Shown here piece after piece: positions 40,941-50,741 of a stretch of 64,000 bases of DNA. Positions within the stretch are counted from its first letter, which is position 1, and every line of letters starts with the position of its first letter. Both the position numbers and the translations under genes were made by a program. This stretch comes from JAMXLO01 sp963832895 (lineage in GTDB: Bacteria; Pseudomonadota; Alphaproteobacteria; Acetobacterales; Acetobacteraceae): positions 186,001 to 250,000 of the forward strand of contig CAWHVQ010000012.1 in the NCBI GenBank assembly GCA_963832895.1, given 5' to 3'. Under the pieces are notes generated by a model. That model ran no database searches. It was not told where the DNA came from and saw nothing but the letters and a program-made list of their open reading frames with translations.

Positions 40941-42440
40941 TCAGACCAGCGCGGCTTTCTCCCGCCTGCGCTGCACCGAGTTAGGGATTCGCAGCGCCTC
41001 GCGGTATTTGGCCACGGTCCGCCGTGCGATGTCCACACCTTCATCTCGCAACGCTGCCACGATCGCATCGTCGGACAGGATCTCATCAGCGGCCTCTGCG
41101 TCAATCATTGAGCGAATCCGATAACGGACAGCCTCGGCGCTGTGGCTCTCGCCATCCGTTCCTGGGATGGCTGTGGTGAAAAAATACTTAAGCTCGAAGG
41201 TGCCCCGTGGAGTTGCGATGTACTTGTTCGCGGTGACTCGGCTCACCGTGCTCTCATGCATCTCGACCGCTTCGGCAATATCGCGCAGGATCAACGGGCG
41301 CAGATGCGCGACGCCACGGCGCATGAAACCATCCTGCTGGCGGATGATTTCGGCTGACACCTTCAGAATGGTCTGTGCCCGTTGCTGCAGCGAACGTACC
41401 AGCCAGTTCGCGCTGGCGAGCTGCTCGGCCATAAACAGGCGATCCTCCTTGCGCGCGCGCGGTGCGACCCGCGCAAAGAACCTCTCGTTCACCAGCAGAC
41501 GCGGCATGGTGTCCGGATTGAGCTCGATGACCCAGGCATCATCCGGACTCGGCCGCATCAGAATGTCCGGGATCACAAGTTGCACCGGCGCCGTGTCATA
41601 GCTCGCAGCGGGTTTCGGATCGAGGCTACGGATTTCCGCTATCATATCAGCGAGGTCTTCTGCGTCGACGCCGCAGACCGTCATAAGCCGCCGCAGTTCC
41701 CGCCGAGCGAGCAGGTCGAGATTGTCGAGGAGAGCGGCCATCGCCGGATCGAGCCGATCGCGTTCGGCAAGCTGCGCAGCGAGGCATTCCCGCAGATCGC
41801 GAGCGAACAGCCCGACCGGATCGAAGCGCATCATTCGCGCGCGTACCCGCTCGACGTGTTCCAGTGGGACCGCCATGACATCGGCAATCGCCGTGGGATC
41901 CGCGGTCAACCGCCCGGCAGGGCAAAGCAGCGCGATGAGATGCGCGCCGATCAAGCGATCCGCCGGGTCGTTGAATGACAGTCGCAATTGCTCGCCGAGA
42001 TGCTCGCGCAGCGGGCGACGCTCATCGGCGACATCATCGATGCCACGCTCATCAACGTCGAAGTCCCTGGCACCGCCACGGCCGGTGATTGCCGCGACCG
42101 ACGGTGCACCATCGGCAATACCACCCGCGTCGTAGGCTTCGCCAAGATCGGCGTCGAGCGGCGCGGTCATCTCCGTGGGCAGTGTGTCTGCCTGCGCCAA
42201 TTGCGCCGCATCGGTGGATTCGCTGAACCGCTGTGGTACTTGGTCCGGTGCGGCGCGTTCTGTATTCGGCAGTTCGGTGCTGTCGTCGCGCTCAAGCAAA
42301 GGATTCCGCTCCAACTCCTCTTCTACGAAGCTTGCCACCTCGATATTCGAGTATTGCAGCAGCTTGATCGCCTGACGCAGTTGCGGCGTCATGACGAGCG
42401 TTTGGGTCTGCCGGAGGTCGAGGCGTGGCCCTAACGCCAT
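40941..42440 (-). CDS. rpoN: RNA polymerase sigma-54 factor
   Basis: A 499-residue sigma-54. Region I is Gln/Leu-rich (RLDLRQTQTLVMTPQLRQAI), region III holds core- and DNA-binding parts, and the C-terminal RpoN box reads ARRTVAKYREAL. ATG 42440 gives the standard MALGPRLDLRQ start; the longer frame overlaps lptB. No sigma-54 promoter was looked for genome-wide; none is obvious in this window. Confidence 0.95.
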   Translation of the reverse strand: MALGPRLDLRQTQTLVMTPQLRQAIKLLQYSNIEVASFVEEELERNPLLERDDSTELPNTERAAPDQVPQRFSESTDAAQLAQADTLPTEMTAPLDADLGEAYDAGGIADGAPSVAAITGRGGARDFDVDERGIDDVADERRPLREHLGEQLRLSFNDPADRLIGAHLIALLCPAGRLTADPTAIADVMAVPLEHVERVRARMMRFDPVGLFARDLRECLAAQLAERDRLDPAMAALLDNLDLLARRELRRLMTVCGVDAEDLADMIAEIRSLDPKPAASYDTAPVQLVIPDILMRPSPDDAWVIELNPDTMPRLLVNERFFARVAPRARKEDRLFMAEQLASANWLVRSLQQRAQTILKVSAEIIRQQDGFMRRGVAHLRPLILRDIAEAVEMHESTVSRVTANKYIATPRGTFELKYFFTTAIPGTDGESHSAEAVRYRIRSMIDAEAADEILSDDAIVAALRDEGVDIARRTVAKYREALRIPNSVQRRREKAALV

Positions 42441-42513
42441 GAAACGCCCTGGTCCTTCATCGTTCGGCCACGATGTTAGGGCTTCGACACAAACAAAACG
42501 TTCACGCGAGGTG

Positions 42514-43290
42514 TCAAAGGCTGAACCGCTCGCCGAGGTAGAAGCGGCGCACATCCTGGTGCGCCACAACCTCGTCAGGGCGCCCCTCCATCAGCATCTT
42601 GCCGTCGTGCATGATGTAGGCGCGATCAATGATGCCCAGCGTTTCGCGCACATTATGGTCTGTGATCAGAACGCCAATTCCACGATCCTTGAGATGCGAC
42701 ACAAGATCGCGGATCTCGTTCACCGCGATTGGATCAATGCCTGCGAGCGGCTCATCCAGCAGGATGTAGGCAGGCTGCGTCGCCAGCGCGCGGGCGATCT
42801 CCACACGCCGCCGCTCGCCACCCGATAGGGCCAGCGCCGGCGTGCGCCGCAAATGGCCGATGCCGAATTCGCCCAGCAGCTCGTCCAGCATCAGGTCGCG
42901 CCTATCGGGATCCGGCTCGACCACTTCGAGCGCGGCCATCACGTTCTGCTCGACGTTGAGGCCACGAAACACGCTGGCCTCCTGCGGCAGATAGCCGATC
43001 CCGAGCCGCGCGCGGCGATACATTGGCAAGGTGGTAATGTCGGCGCCGTCAAGGCTTATCGAGCCGGTATCCGGCTTCACCAAACCCACGATCATGTAGA
43101 AGGTCGTGGTCTTGCCGGCACCGTTCGGGCCCAGCAGGCCCACCGCCTCGCCGCGGCGCAGCTCAATCGTCACGTTCCGGACGACCGGACGCTTCTTGTA
43201 GGTCTTGCCTACGCCACGTGCGACCAGCCCGGTACCGCCGGCAACGACCCGAAACCCCGATCCCCGTAGTTCCATGCGCATTTCGTTCAT
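42514..43290 (-). CDS. lptB: LPS export ABC transporter ATPase
   Basis: LptB, 258 residues, the ATPase that drives LPS extraction with LptFG. Walker A GPNGAGKTTT, signature LSGGERRRVEIARAL, Walker B YILLDEPLAGIDP. The N-terminus carries about 25 extra residues (possible alternative start inside). Overlaps lptA by four bases. Confidence 0.95.
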   Translation of the reverse strand: MNEMRMELRGSGFRVVAGGTGLVARGVGKTYKKRPVVRNVTIELRRGEAVGLLGPNGAGKTTTFYMIVGLVKPDTGSISLDGADITTLPMYRRARLGIGYLPQEASVFRGLNVEQNVMAALEVVEPDPDRRDLMLDELLGEFGIGHLRRTPALALSGGERRRVEIARALATQPAYILLDEPLAGIDPIAVNEIRDLVSHLKDRGIGVLITDHNVRETLGIIDRAYIMHDGKMLMEGRPDEVVAHQDVRRFYLGERFSL

Positions 43291-44231
43291 TTCGCGGGTC
43301 CTGGCGGAACTTGTCCACTTAACTGTTGGTTGGTGGCATCGTTGGGCAGTACCAGGCCCTGCACGCGCTCGCTGGGACCCGGCAGCAACTGCGCTATGCC
43401 GGTCTTCATGTTGACCTCCGCCTCCGAACCATCGAGCTGATTCTGCCCGCGCGTGATGCGCACGCGACCAGCCAGCCGCGCTATGCCGGTGTCCGGCACG
43501 TAAACCGCCCGATCGCCGATTGCCGTGTCGGTCACCGTGCGGATCGTGACATTGCCGTACGCCTCCACCTTCTGCAGTTTGCCCGACGCGGTGAGCGGAT
43601 CCGCGGCGTTCTGCGGCGGAGTCGGTGAGGGCGGCGTTGGCGCATCGGTCGTGTAGGCCACCAACGTATCGGCCGCGATCCGCCGTCCGTCGTTGGTCAC
43701 TGCGACGGCGTTGCCGCGTGCCACTGCCATGTGCTTCTGCGACCAGTATTCCAGATCATCCCGGGCCGTCAGCACATCGTTGGGTGTGGTCAGCTTCAGC
43801 GCGCGCCCGGTCACCACGAGCACGGCCTTGTCCATGTCGTACACGGCTCGATCGCCCTGGACCTGGTCGGTGGGTGTGAAGATCCGGACATTGCCCTCCG
43901 CCTGCACGCGAAAAATCTCATTGCCGCCCGTATCCGGGTCAGTGACGACACCAGGCGTTGGCTGTGCCGCCTGGGTTGGCTGCGCCGCTCCGCCATTCTT
44001 CGGCCGATAGAACGCGATCAACCGATCCGCCGTCACCGTAACATTCTGCCTGACGGCCTTGGCGTTGCCGCGCGCGATCACCTCGCGCTGTTCCTGCCGC
44101 CACTCGATCCCGTCGCTCGCGGTAATCGCGATCGGTCCCCCGTGCGCCAGATCCAACTGCTGCGCCCTGCCGGGCGACAGCGTTGTGATGAGCGCCAGTG
44201 CTGCCGCGACGGCTGGCCATAACATCCTCAC
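43287..44231 (-). CDS. lptA: LPS transport periplasmic protein LptA (OstA-like)
   Basis: A 314-residue exported protein, longer than the enteric one. Signal peptide LWPAVAAALALITTLSPGRA; the mature part contains repeated beta-jellyroll units (VIARGNAKAVRQNVTVTADR; NVRIFTPTDQVQGDRAVYDM; RLAGRVRITRGQNQLDG), making the bridge that carries LPS. GTG 44231 is preferred because GGAG lies seven bases upstream and it overlaps the lptC stop; ATG 44225 is the alternative. Confidence 0.9.
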   Translation of the reverse strand: MRMLWPAVAAALALITTLSPGRAQQLDLAHGGPIAITASDGIEWRQEQREVIARGNAKAVRQNVTVTADRLIAFYRPKNGGAAQPTQAAQPTPGVVTDPDTGGNEIFRVQAEGNVRIFTPTDQVQGDRAVYDMDKAVLVVTGRALKLTTPNDVLTARDDLEYWSQKHMAVARGNAVAVTNDGRRIAADTLVAYTTDAPTPPSPTPPQNAADPLTASGKLQKVEAYGNVTIRTVTDTAIGDRAVYVPDTGIARLAGRVRITRGQNQLDGSEAEVNMKTGIAQLLPGPSERVQGLVLPNDATNQQLSGQVPPGPAK

Positions 44232-44911
44232 TGTGAGGCTCCGTTCAGGACGAGACGGGCGGGGCCGGCGAACTGCACGGCGGCGCCCTTGTCGGTGATG
44301 GTGAAGCCTTGGGCATCAAGTGTGCCGAAAGGTCCCTCGGCATGTGTGGGTTCGGCGCCTGCGGCGGCACCATTCTTCAGGTCGATCGAGGCGCTGCTGG
44401 TGGTTACGGTGGTCCCGTCATCCCGATACAGAATGACGTTTCGCGACAGGTCGAGCTGATTGCTGTGTTGCAGGAACACGCCATCCTTGGCCTGCAGCAT
44501 CAGCCAGGTCCCATTGGCGAGCGTGATGTCACCCTTGGGCGTGGTGAGATTGATGCGTTCGGGGCCAACCTGCTGCGCGGTTGCGGCCGTGAGGGTGTAG
44601 GGACGGCCTTGCTGGTCGACGCCGCGGTAGTGGGCATCGGTGAGGGTTGCGGCACCGATCTGGCTGGCGGCACGCTGGTAGGCATCGCGGGCGGAGTCGC
44701 GCATGCGCTCGATCTCCGGCCAGAGAGCGATTGTCGCAAGAAGCACCAGTGCGGTGGCGGGCAGCAACCATTTGGCGAGGTTGATGACCAGGCGGCGACG
44801 TGCCACGCCGCGGGTAGTGGGGACCTGCCGGATGCGCGCGGCGGCAGCGGCGACCAGCTGCTGGCCGGGTCGGCGGTGGCCAGGACGGACGGGCAGGGGA
44901 CGGACGCTCAT
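44228..44911 (-). CDS. lptC: LPS export protein LptC
   Basis: A 227-residue bitopic inner-membrane protein: a basic cytoplasmic start, one membrane helix (WLLPATALVLLATIALWPE) and a periplasmic beta-jellyroll domain. Connects LptBFG with LptA. Overlaps kdsD (ATGA) and lptA (GTGA), so the whole block is co-translated. Confidence 0.9.
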   Translation of the reverse strand: MSVRPLPVRPGHRRPGQQLVAAAAARIRQVPTTRGVARRRLVINLAKWLLPATALVLLATIALWPEIERMRDSARDAYQRAASQIGAATLTDAHYRGVDQQGRPYTLTAATAQQVGPERINLTTPKGDITLANGTWLMLQAKDGVFLQHSNQLDLSRNVILYRDDGTTVTTSSASIDLKNGAAAGAEPTHAEGPFGTLDAQGFTITDKGAAVQFAGPARLVLNGASQ

Positions 44912-45891
44912 ACGACACCCGCACGCAGGAGGTCATGGATGTGAAGAATGCCCGTTGGGCGGGATGCGGCGTCCACCACGAACAAGGCCGTGATCGGGCG
45001 TTCGCTGGCGTTCATGGTGTGCAGCGCCTCGCCGGCCAAAGCGTCGGGAGAGATGGTGCGCGGCGCTGGGGTCATGACATTGGCGACCTGACGGGACAGC
45101 AGGTCGGGGCCCATGGCGCGCCGCAGGTCACCGTCGGTGACGATGCCGACCAGCCGGCCAGAGGCGTTGACGACCCCGAGACAACCGAAACGCTTTTCGG
45201 TGATCAGCAACAGGGCGCGGTCCATCGGCAATTCCGGTGGCGCGAGCGGCATCGCGTCACCCGGGTGCATCAGGTCGCGGACGCGGCGCAGGCGCGTGCC
45301 GAGGCGGCCACCGGGGTGGATCTGGTGGAAATCGGCTGCGGTGAAGCCCCGGCGGGTTAGCAGCGCGACGGCGATCGCGTCGCCGAGCGCCATCTGCATG
45401 GTGGTGGAGGTGGTCGGAGCAAGGCCCATCGGGCAGGCTTCCGCGGCGATCGGCAATGTGAGCGCAACGTCAGCGGCGACGGCCAGTGTCGAACCGGCGC
45501 GCGCGGTGATTGCCACAAGAGGCAGGCCGAAGCGGCGCGAATGCGCCACCAGGTCGGCAAGTTCGGCGGTCTCGCCGGAGTTCGACAGCGCGATTATCGC
45601 GTCGCCCGGGACGATCATACCGAGGTCGCCGTGTGACGCCTCTGCCGGATGCACGAACAGGGCAGGGGTGCCTGTGGACGCCAGCGTGGCGGCGATCTTG
45701 CGGGCGACATGGCCGGACTTGCCCATCCCGGAGACCACAACGCGGCCCGCGGCGCCTGCCAACACATCGACAGCTTCGCCAAAGCTGGCGGTGAGGCCGG
45801 CGGCGAGAGCGTGGAGCCCCGCCGCCTCGGTGTGCAGCACCGAGCGGGCGACATCCAGGTCCCCTCGATTCGGAGCGGGAGCAGCAGTCAT
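44908..45891 (-). CDS. kdsD: arabinose-5-phosphate isomerase, KpsF/GutQ family
   Basis: A 327-residue isomerase giving D-arabinose 5-phosphate for Kdo synthesis. N-terminal SIS domain (VVVSGMGKSGHVARKIAATL, ALSNSGETAEL) and two C-terminal CBS domains (VRDLMHPGDAMP; VANVMTPAPRTISP). Location at the head of lptC-lptA-lptB agrees. Confidence 0.93.
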   Translation of the reverse strand: MTAAPAPNRGDLDVARSVLHTEAAGLHALAAGLTASFGEAVDVLAGAAGRVVVSGMGKSGHVARKIAATLASTGTPALFVHPAEASHGDLGMIVPGDAIIALSNSGETAELADLVAHSRRFGLPLVAITARAGSTLAVAADVALTLPIAAEACPMGLAPTTSTTMQMALGDAIAVALLTRRGFTAADFHQIHPGGRLGTRLRRVRDLMHPGDAMPLAPPELPMDRALLLITEKRFGCLGVVNASGRLVGIVTDGDLRRAMGPDLLSRQVANVMTPAPRTISPDALAGEALHTMNASERPITALFVVDAASRPTGILHIHDLLRAGVV

Positions 45892-45981
45892 CAGCCTCTT
45901 TTGACTGCAGGCAGCCTGAGGGTCAACCGGAACACCCTGACCCTGACAAGAATCGTGCCAAAATTAGCGATCCTGGCCGCG

Positions 45982-46635
45982 TCAATGCGCAAAAATGTCA
46001 GGTTGTTCATATCCGAGGAGGTCGAGCCGAGCGCGGGCGGGCAGGAAGTTGAAGCAAGCCTCGGCCAACTCGCGCCGGCCTTCGCGAACCAGCAGGGCCT
46101 CCAGCTTTGCCCACAGCGCATGGAGGTGCAGAACATCAGAGGCAGCGTAGGCGAGCTGCTCGGCGGTCAGTTCGACTGCGCCCCAATCCGAGGTCTGCTG
46201 CTGCTTGGACAGATCGACGCCCAGAAGCTCCTTGCAGAGGTCCTTGAGTCCGTGGCGATCGGTGAAGGTGCGGGTCAGCCGGGCGGCAATCTTGGTGCAG
46301 CGCACCGGGGCGACGACGATGCCGAGAGTATGCTGCAGCATCGCCACGTCAAAGCGCGCGAAATGCATGAGCTTCACCGTGGCAGGCTGGGCGAGCAGCC
46401 GGCTCAGGTTGGGGCAATCGTAGCCACGACCGCCGAGACCCGGCGGAATTATTTGGACCAGGTGAGCGTGGCCGTCGCCGGAGGAGAGCTGCACCAGGCA
46501 GAGCCGGTCGCGATGCGGGTTGAGACCCATCGTCTCGGTATCGACAGCAACGACGGGACCCAGGGCAAGGCCTTCCGGCAGATCGTTCCGGTGCAGATGG
46601 ATGGTGCCGCCTGGCATGAATTGGGTGGTGCTCAC
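45982..46635 (-). CDS. rnd: ribonuclease D-type 3'-5' exonuclease
   Basis: A 217-residue DEDDy exonuclease. Acidic residues: VAVDTETMGL (D, E), HFARFDVAML (D), and YAASDVLHLHAL (Y and D). It lacks the HRDC domains of E. coli RNase D, being the short form found ahead of the lpt genes in alphaproteobacteria. Starts five bases from the tRNA-Leu 3' end and lies about 90 bp before kdsD. Confidence 0.88.
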   Translation of the reverse strand: MSTTQFMPGGTIHLHRNDLPEGLALGPVVAVDTETMGLNPHRDRLCLVQLSSGDGHAHLVQIIPPGLGGRGYDCPNLSRLLAQPATVKLMHFARFDVAMLQHTLGIVVAPVRCTKIAARLTRTFTDRHGLKDLCKELLGVDLSKQQQTSDWGAVELTAEQLAYAASDVLHLHALWAKLEALLVREGRRELAEACFNFLPARARLDLLGYEQPDIFAH

Positions 46636-46640
46636 TGTGT

Positions 46641-46727
46641 TGGTGCCCAGGAGAAGACTCGAACTTCCACGACCTTGCGGCCACAGGTACCTGAAACCTG
46701 CGCGTCTACCAATTCCGCCACCTGGGC
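46641..46727 (-). tRNA. tRNA-Leu(CAG)
   Basis: 87 bases including encoded CCA. Acceptor stem GCCCAGG/CCTGGGC closes; D arm AATTGGTAGAC; anticodon stem CAGGT/ACCTG with loop TTCAGGT, anticodon CAG; a variable arm GGCCGCAAGGTC typical of class II tRNAs; T loop GTTCGAGTC. Same strand as rnd and probably co-processed with it. Confidence 0.93.
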
Positions 46728-46849
46728 AATCATGTGTCCCGCGACGATTGCGGGCGCTGTGGTAGGGCGCGCGATGTAGCCCCCGTGCGGGGGCGCGTCA
46801 ACCGAAGTTCCGGAGCGAAGTTCCGGAGCGCGAGATGCCGCCTCCCTCT

Positions 46850-46873
46850 GGCCCCCTCCCGCGAGGGGAGGGG
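46850..46873. repeat. GC-rich intergenic repeat, copy 3
   Basis: Stem CCCCTC (46853-46858) / GAGGGG (46863-46868) around CCGC in the gap after the DUF4337 gene. Just upstream is a tandem 13-bp repeat, GAAGTTCCGGAGC twice (46804-46829). Confidence 0.6.
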
Positions 46874-46891
46874 GGAGTAGGACTGAAGATT

Positions 46892-47461
46892 TCAGACGAT
46901 GACGAGCAGGGCGAAGCCCGCGGCGACTGCACCAATGATCCCGGCGGCGACCGCGAGTGCCAGGATGCGGGTGACCACGGCAACCGACGCCAGCACGATG
47001 GCGATCTGCAGCGCGCCCACCACGAGCTCGTATTCATGGTAGCGGTGAAAAGCCTCGTCACGCGCGAGCTCCTCGGCCTTCGCCCGTTCGGCGATTTGCT
47101 TCATGCCGTCGTCCTGGGGTTCGTCGCGCATCCGCGCCTCGGTTTCCTTGGCGCGGGCGATTTCCCCTTGCGGTCCCGCATCGGCAGCGTTCGGCAGATT
47201 GGCGAGGATCCCTGCCTCCACCGCCAACATCGTCGCGCGTGCGTTCTTCGCCTGGTAGAACGCCCACTCGTCCGACACTGCGACGTGATGCGTCAGGTAG
47301 GCATTTTGCGCCCCCTTCTCGCCCATGTCGGCCAGCGCCAGCGCCGCCGCGAGTACCGCGATCAGTACGGCGATCCGCCGCGCAGTTCTGTCGCTGTGGT
47401 GGGCCGGCGCGTGTTCCGCGTGCTCCAGGCCCTCGCGCGCGTGTTCGATTGTCTCGCTCAT
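46892..47461 (-). CDS. DUF4337 family membrane protein
   Basis: A 189-residue protein with one membrane span near the N-terminus (IAVLIAVLAAALALADM), a helical middle (DEWAFYQAKNARATMLAVEA...) and two C-terminal spans. This matches the DUF4337 layout; function unknown. Its start overlaps the stop of the hybrid kinase by four bases, so the two are expressed together. Confidence 0.82.
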   Translation of the reverse strand: MSETIEHAREGLEHAEHAPAHHSDRTARRIAVLIAVLAAALALADMGEKGAQNAYLTHHVAVSDEWAFYQAKNARATMLAVEAGILANLPNAADAGPQGEIARAKETEARMRDEPQDDGMKQIAERAKAEELARDEAFHRYHEYELVVGALQIAIVLASVAVVTRILALAVAAGIIGAVAAGFALLVIV

Positions 47462-49656
47462 CCCTCAACCCTCGTTTCCGCTGTGCTGTTGGGCGTTGCG
47501 AGCACCTCGCGGACCTTTGCCGCCAGCGCGCTCAGATTGAATGGCTTGGGGATGAAATGCACGTCGTGATCGAGCACGCCGTCGTGCAGGACGGTGTTGC
47601 GCGTATAGCCGGTGGTGAACAGCACGCGCAGACCCGGCTGTGCACTGCGTGCCGCGTCCGCCAGGGCCCGGCCATTCACCCCGCCTGGCAGGCCGACATC
47701 CGTGAACAGGAGATCGATGCCACCGCGGTCGACGATCAGCCGCACACCATCCATGGCATCGCCCGCTTCGAGCACCTGATAACCCATTTCACGCAGCGCC
47801 TCGACTGAGGAGCGGCGCACCTCCTCGTCGTCCTCCACGATCAGAATTGTCTCACCGTCGCCGTGTGGATGTGCCGGTGCCATGGGTCCAGCGGTGATTG
47901 CCGCCTGCGTCTCCGGACGGATGAATCGCGGCAGATAGACCTTCACGCTGCAGCCGTGGCCCGGCTCGCTATGGATCGCCACGTGTCCACCCGACTGCTT
48001 GACGAAGCCGTAGACCATCGAGAGGCCGAGTCCGGTGCCTCGACCGAGCGGCTTTGTGGTGAAGAATGGTTCGAACGCCATGCTGATGACATCGGCTGTC
48101 ATGCCGGTGCCGGTATCGCTGACCGAAAGAAGAACGTAGTCGCCCGCAACGACCTCGGAGTGCGTGGCGGCGTAACCATCGTCGAGATGCGCATTCGCGG
48201 TCTCGATTGTCAGCTTACCGCCTCGCGGCATCGCATCGCGCGCGTTCACCGCGAGATTGAGCAGCACGTTCTCGAGCTGGTTTGCATCGACGCAGGTCTG
48301 CCAGAGCCCGCCGGCGAACTGGGTCTCGATCACGATGTCCTCGCCCAGGGTGCGGTGCAGCAGATCAGACATGTTGGACGACAGCCGCGAGATATCGAGT
48401 GGTTCCGGATCGAGGGGCTGCTGGCGGGAGAAGGCCAGCAGCCGATGTGTCAAGGTCGCGGCACGCTGCACACCGGCCATCGCGGACTCGGTCAGCCTGA
48501 CCAGCGAGGCGCTGTCCGGTGGCAGCCGCCGCTGCAACAGCTCGATGTTGCTGCTGATCACCGTCAGATGGTTGTTGAAGTCGTGAGCGATGCCACCGGT
48601 GAGACGGCCAACCGCCTCCATCTTCTGTGACTGGCGCAGCGTTTCCTCAGCAATTTCGCTGCGGCGCACCGCATCCTGCAGCTTTGCCAAAATGGTGTGC
48701 TGTCGCCGCCATTGCCGCGCCGCCAACAGGCTGAGCGCAAGCAGGCCCAATGTCGCCGGAAAGCCGAAGATCAGGTGTGCTGCCATGGCGTCGCGCCATT
48801 CGCGCACCACTGAACTCCAGCGGCGGCCGATGGCAATGTAAGCCGGATAGTTGGCCAGCCGGCGATAGGCGACAATGCGCTCGGCACCGTCGATCGACGA
48901 ACTTCCGCGCACAAGCCCGGCGAGTGGTGAGCGGGCGATGGCATCGACCAGGAATTGGTCACGCTGGCTGCCACCCTCGGCTTGTGTCGGTTCAGGATAG
49001 CCGGCGAGTGGCGTGCCGTCCTCGCGCAACAACTGCGCGCTATAGTCGGTGTCGCCGGCAAACAGGTCGCTGTCGAATTTGCTGAAATAGGTCGGTGATA
49101 CGCCGACCAGAATGGCACCTTCGAAATGCCGCGAATCGTGACCGCGGCGGACAGCAACGGTGAATACATCCGCTCGGGTCACCCGGCCGAACACGATGCC
49201 GCCGATCTCGAATGGCGCGCCGCTGTCGCGCAAAGCGGCAAAATATCCGCGGTCGCTGAAGTTGATGTCGTGGTCGGCGGGAAAGCGCGAGGTCGCGACC
49301 AGTGCGTGCCCATCGGCCCCGGTCACCACGATTGCGGTCACCTGGCTGTAGCCGGCGATCATGGCCACCAAGCGATCGTGCAGTTCGCCTTCGCGTGCGA
49401 TCACCGCATCGTCGCCGAGATTGCCGAACAGATCGTTCACCCTGCCGCCGAGCAGGAGGTGGGTATCGAGCACGCGCGCCGCTTGTTCGTCGGAGACCGC
49501 AAGCGAACTCAGCAGACTTGCCTTCGCCTCTTGCACGGTGCCGCGCCAAGCCAGCCAACCGCCTCCGGCCAGCACCAGCAGCGGCAGCAGAACTGACGCG
49601 ACGACCAGCCCGCGTATCGCCCACGGGGCGCGGGTCCTGCCGCTGCTTTCGCTCAT
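47458..49656 (-). CDS. hybrid sensor histidine kinase/response regulator
   Basis: A 732-residue membrane protein: first span (VVASVLLPLLVLAGGGWLAW), a large periplasmic PAS-like (dCache) sensor at about 45-285, second span (LIFGFPATLGLLALSLLAA), HisKA with GGIAHDFNNHLTVI (phosphorylated His), ATPase motifs LNLAVNARDAM, DTGTGM and GTGLGLSMVYGF, then a C-terminal receiver (LIVEDDEEVRRSS, Asp in FTDVGLPG, KPF). No output domain, so it probably signals through phosphotransfer. Signal unknown. Confidence 0.92.
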   Translation of the reverse strand: MSESSGRTRAPWAIRGLVVASVLLPLLVLAGGGWLAWRGTVQEAKASLLSSLAVSDEQAARVLDTHLLLGGRVNDLFGNLGDDAVIAREGELHDRLVAMIAGYSQVTAIVVTGADGHALVATSRFPADHDINFSDRGYFAALRDSGAPFEIGGIVFGRVTRADVFTVAVRRGHDSRHFEGAILVGVSPTYFSKFDSDLFAGDTDYSAQLLREDGTPLAGYPEPTQAEGGSQRDQFLVDAIARSPLAGLVRGSSSIDGAERIVAYRRLANYPAYIAIGRRWSSVVREWRDAMAAHLIFGFPATLGLLALSLLAARQWRRQHTILAKLQDAVRRSEIAEETLRQSQKMEAVGRLTGGIAHDFNNHLTVISSNIELLQRRLPPDSASLVRLTESAMAGVQRAATLTHRLLAFSRQQPLDPEPLDISRLSSNMSDLLHRTLGEDIVIETQFAGGLWQTCVDANQLENVLLNLAVNARDAMPRGGKLTIETANAHLDDGYAATHSEVVAGDYVLLSVSDTGTGMTADVISMAFEPFFTTKPLGRGTGLGLSMVYGFVKQSGGHVAIHSEPGHGCSVKVYLPRFIRPETQAAITAGPMAPAHPHGDGETILIVEDDEEVRRSSVEALREMGYQVLEAGDAMDGVRLIVDRGGIDLLFTDVGLPGGVNGRALADAARSAQPGLRVLFTTGYTRNTVLHDGVLDHDVHFIPKPFNLSALAAKVREVLATPNSTAETRVEG

Positions 49657-49787
49657 TCCCGGTGTCGTCCCCTCCGAGGCCGCAATCGAGTTGCCGCAAC
49701 GATTGATGTCATAGTACCGAGGCTGTCGCCAGATGTGCTTCAGGCGACACTCACGTCGCCGTGATGGCGAAATTGAGGTGAGGAAAC

Positions 49788-50726
49788 ATGCCTAGCGTGA
49801 AGCCGGTCCTGGTGATCGGCAGCCTCAACATGGACCTTGTCGCGAGGTGTGAACATCTGCCGCGCGGCGGTCAGACCGTGTTCGGCACGGACTTCTTCAC
49901 CGCCGCTGGCGGCAAGGGGGCAAACCAGGCGGTGGCCGCGGCGCGGCTTGGGGCACGCATCACGATGGCGGGCTGCGTCGGCGACGATCAGTTCGGCGCC
50001 GACCTGGTTGCCGGGCTGCGGCGCGATGGGGTGCTGCTGGGTGCTGTGGGGACGGTACCCGGACCGACCGGCACCGCGCTGATCACCATCGATGCGCAGG
50101 GCGCAAACACGATCGTGGTGATCTCCGGCGCCAACTCTGCCTGCGACGCGGCTTTGGTGGATCGTGCGCTGGCCAGCGCGGAAGCGCCGGGTATTCTGCT
50201 GCTGCAGCACGAGATACCGGAGGAGGCGAACGCACACGCGATCCGCGCGGCACACGCTGCGGGTTGGTTCATTGTGCTCAATCCGGCGCCCGCGCGACCG
50301 GTGATGCCGGAGCTGCTGCCGCTGATCGACCTCATCGCGCCGAATGAGACCGAGGCCGCAGTGCTGACAGGCAGCAGCGATCCGCGCGCGGCGGCGCGGC
50401 ATTTGTTGGCGCATGGCGTGCGCGCCGCGCTGATAACGCTGGGCGGCGCAGGTGCGCTCTATTGCGATGCGAGGGATGGGTTGCATTGCGCCGCCGTTGC
50501 GGTGCAGCCGGTGGACACGACCGCCGCCGGCGATGCCTACATCGGTGCACTGGCCGCCGCATTGTCGGAGGATCGAACCGTTGCGGACAGTCTCGGCTTT
50601 GCCGCAGCCGCCGCCGGATTGGCGGTAACGCGGCTTGGGGCGCAGCCTTCGCTGGGGTCGCGCGACGAGGTGGCCGCGTTTATTTCACGCTTCGGCGCCC
50701 CAAGGCCCGAGGCGCTTGCTGTCTGA
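49788..50726 (+). CDS. rbsK: ribokinase
   Basis: PfkB-family sugar kinase of 312 residues. N-terminal GSLNMDLV and GGKGANQAVAAARLG, C-terminal DTTAAGDAYIGALAAAL holding the catalytic aspartate and anion hole. These match ribokinases best, but other PfkB sugars are possible because no ribose transporter lies nearby. GAGG precedes ATG 49788. Confidence 0.88.
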   Translation: MPSVKPVLVIGSLNMDLVARCEHLPRGGQTVFGTDFFTAAGGKGANQAVAAARLGARITMAGCVGDDQFGADLVAGLRRDGVLLGAVGTVPGPTGTALITIDAQGANTIVVISGANSACDAALVDRALASAEAPGILLLQHEIPEEANAHAIRAAHAAGWFIVLNPAPARPVMPELLPLIDLIAPNETEAAVLTGSSDPRAAARHLLAHGVRAALITLGGAGALYCDARDGLHCAAVAVQPVDTTAAGDAYIGALAAALSEDRTVADSLGFAAAAAGLAVTRLGAQPSLGSRDEVAAFISRFGAPRPEALAV

Positions 50727-50741
50727 TCGGCCAGCGGCGCG

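Noticed and set aside
46641..46727. tRNA-Leu as an integration site
   Set aside because: No repeat of the tRNA 3' end or integrase gene was seen nearby; the flanking genes keep the normal order.
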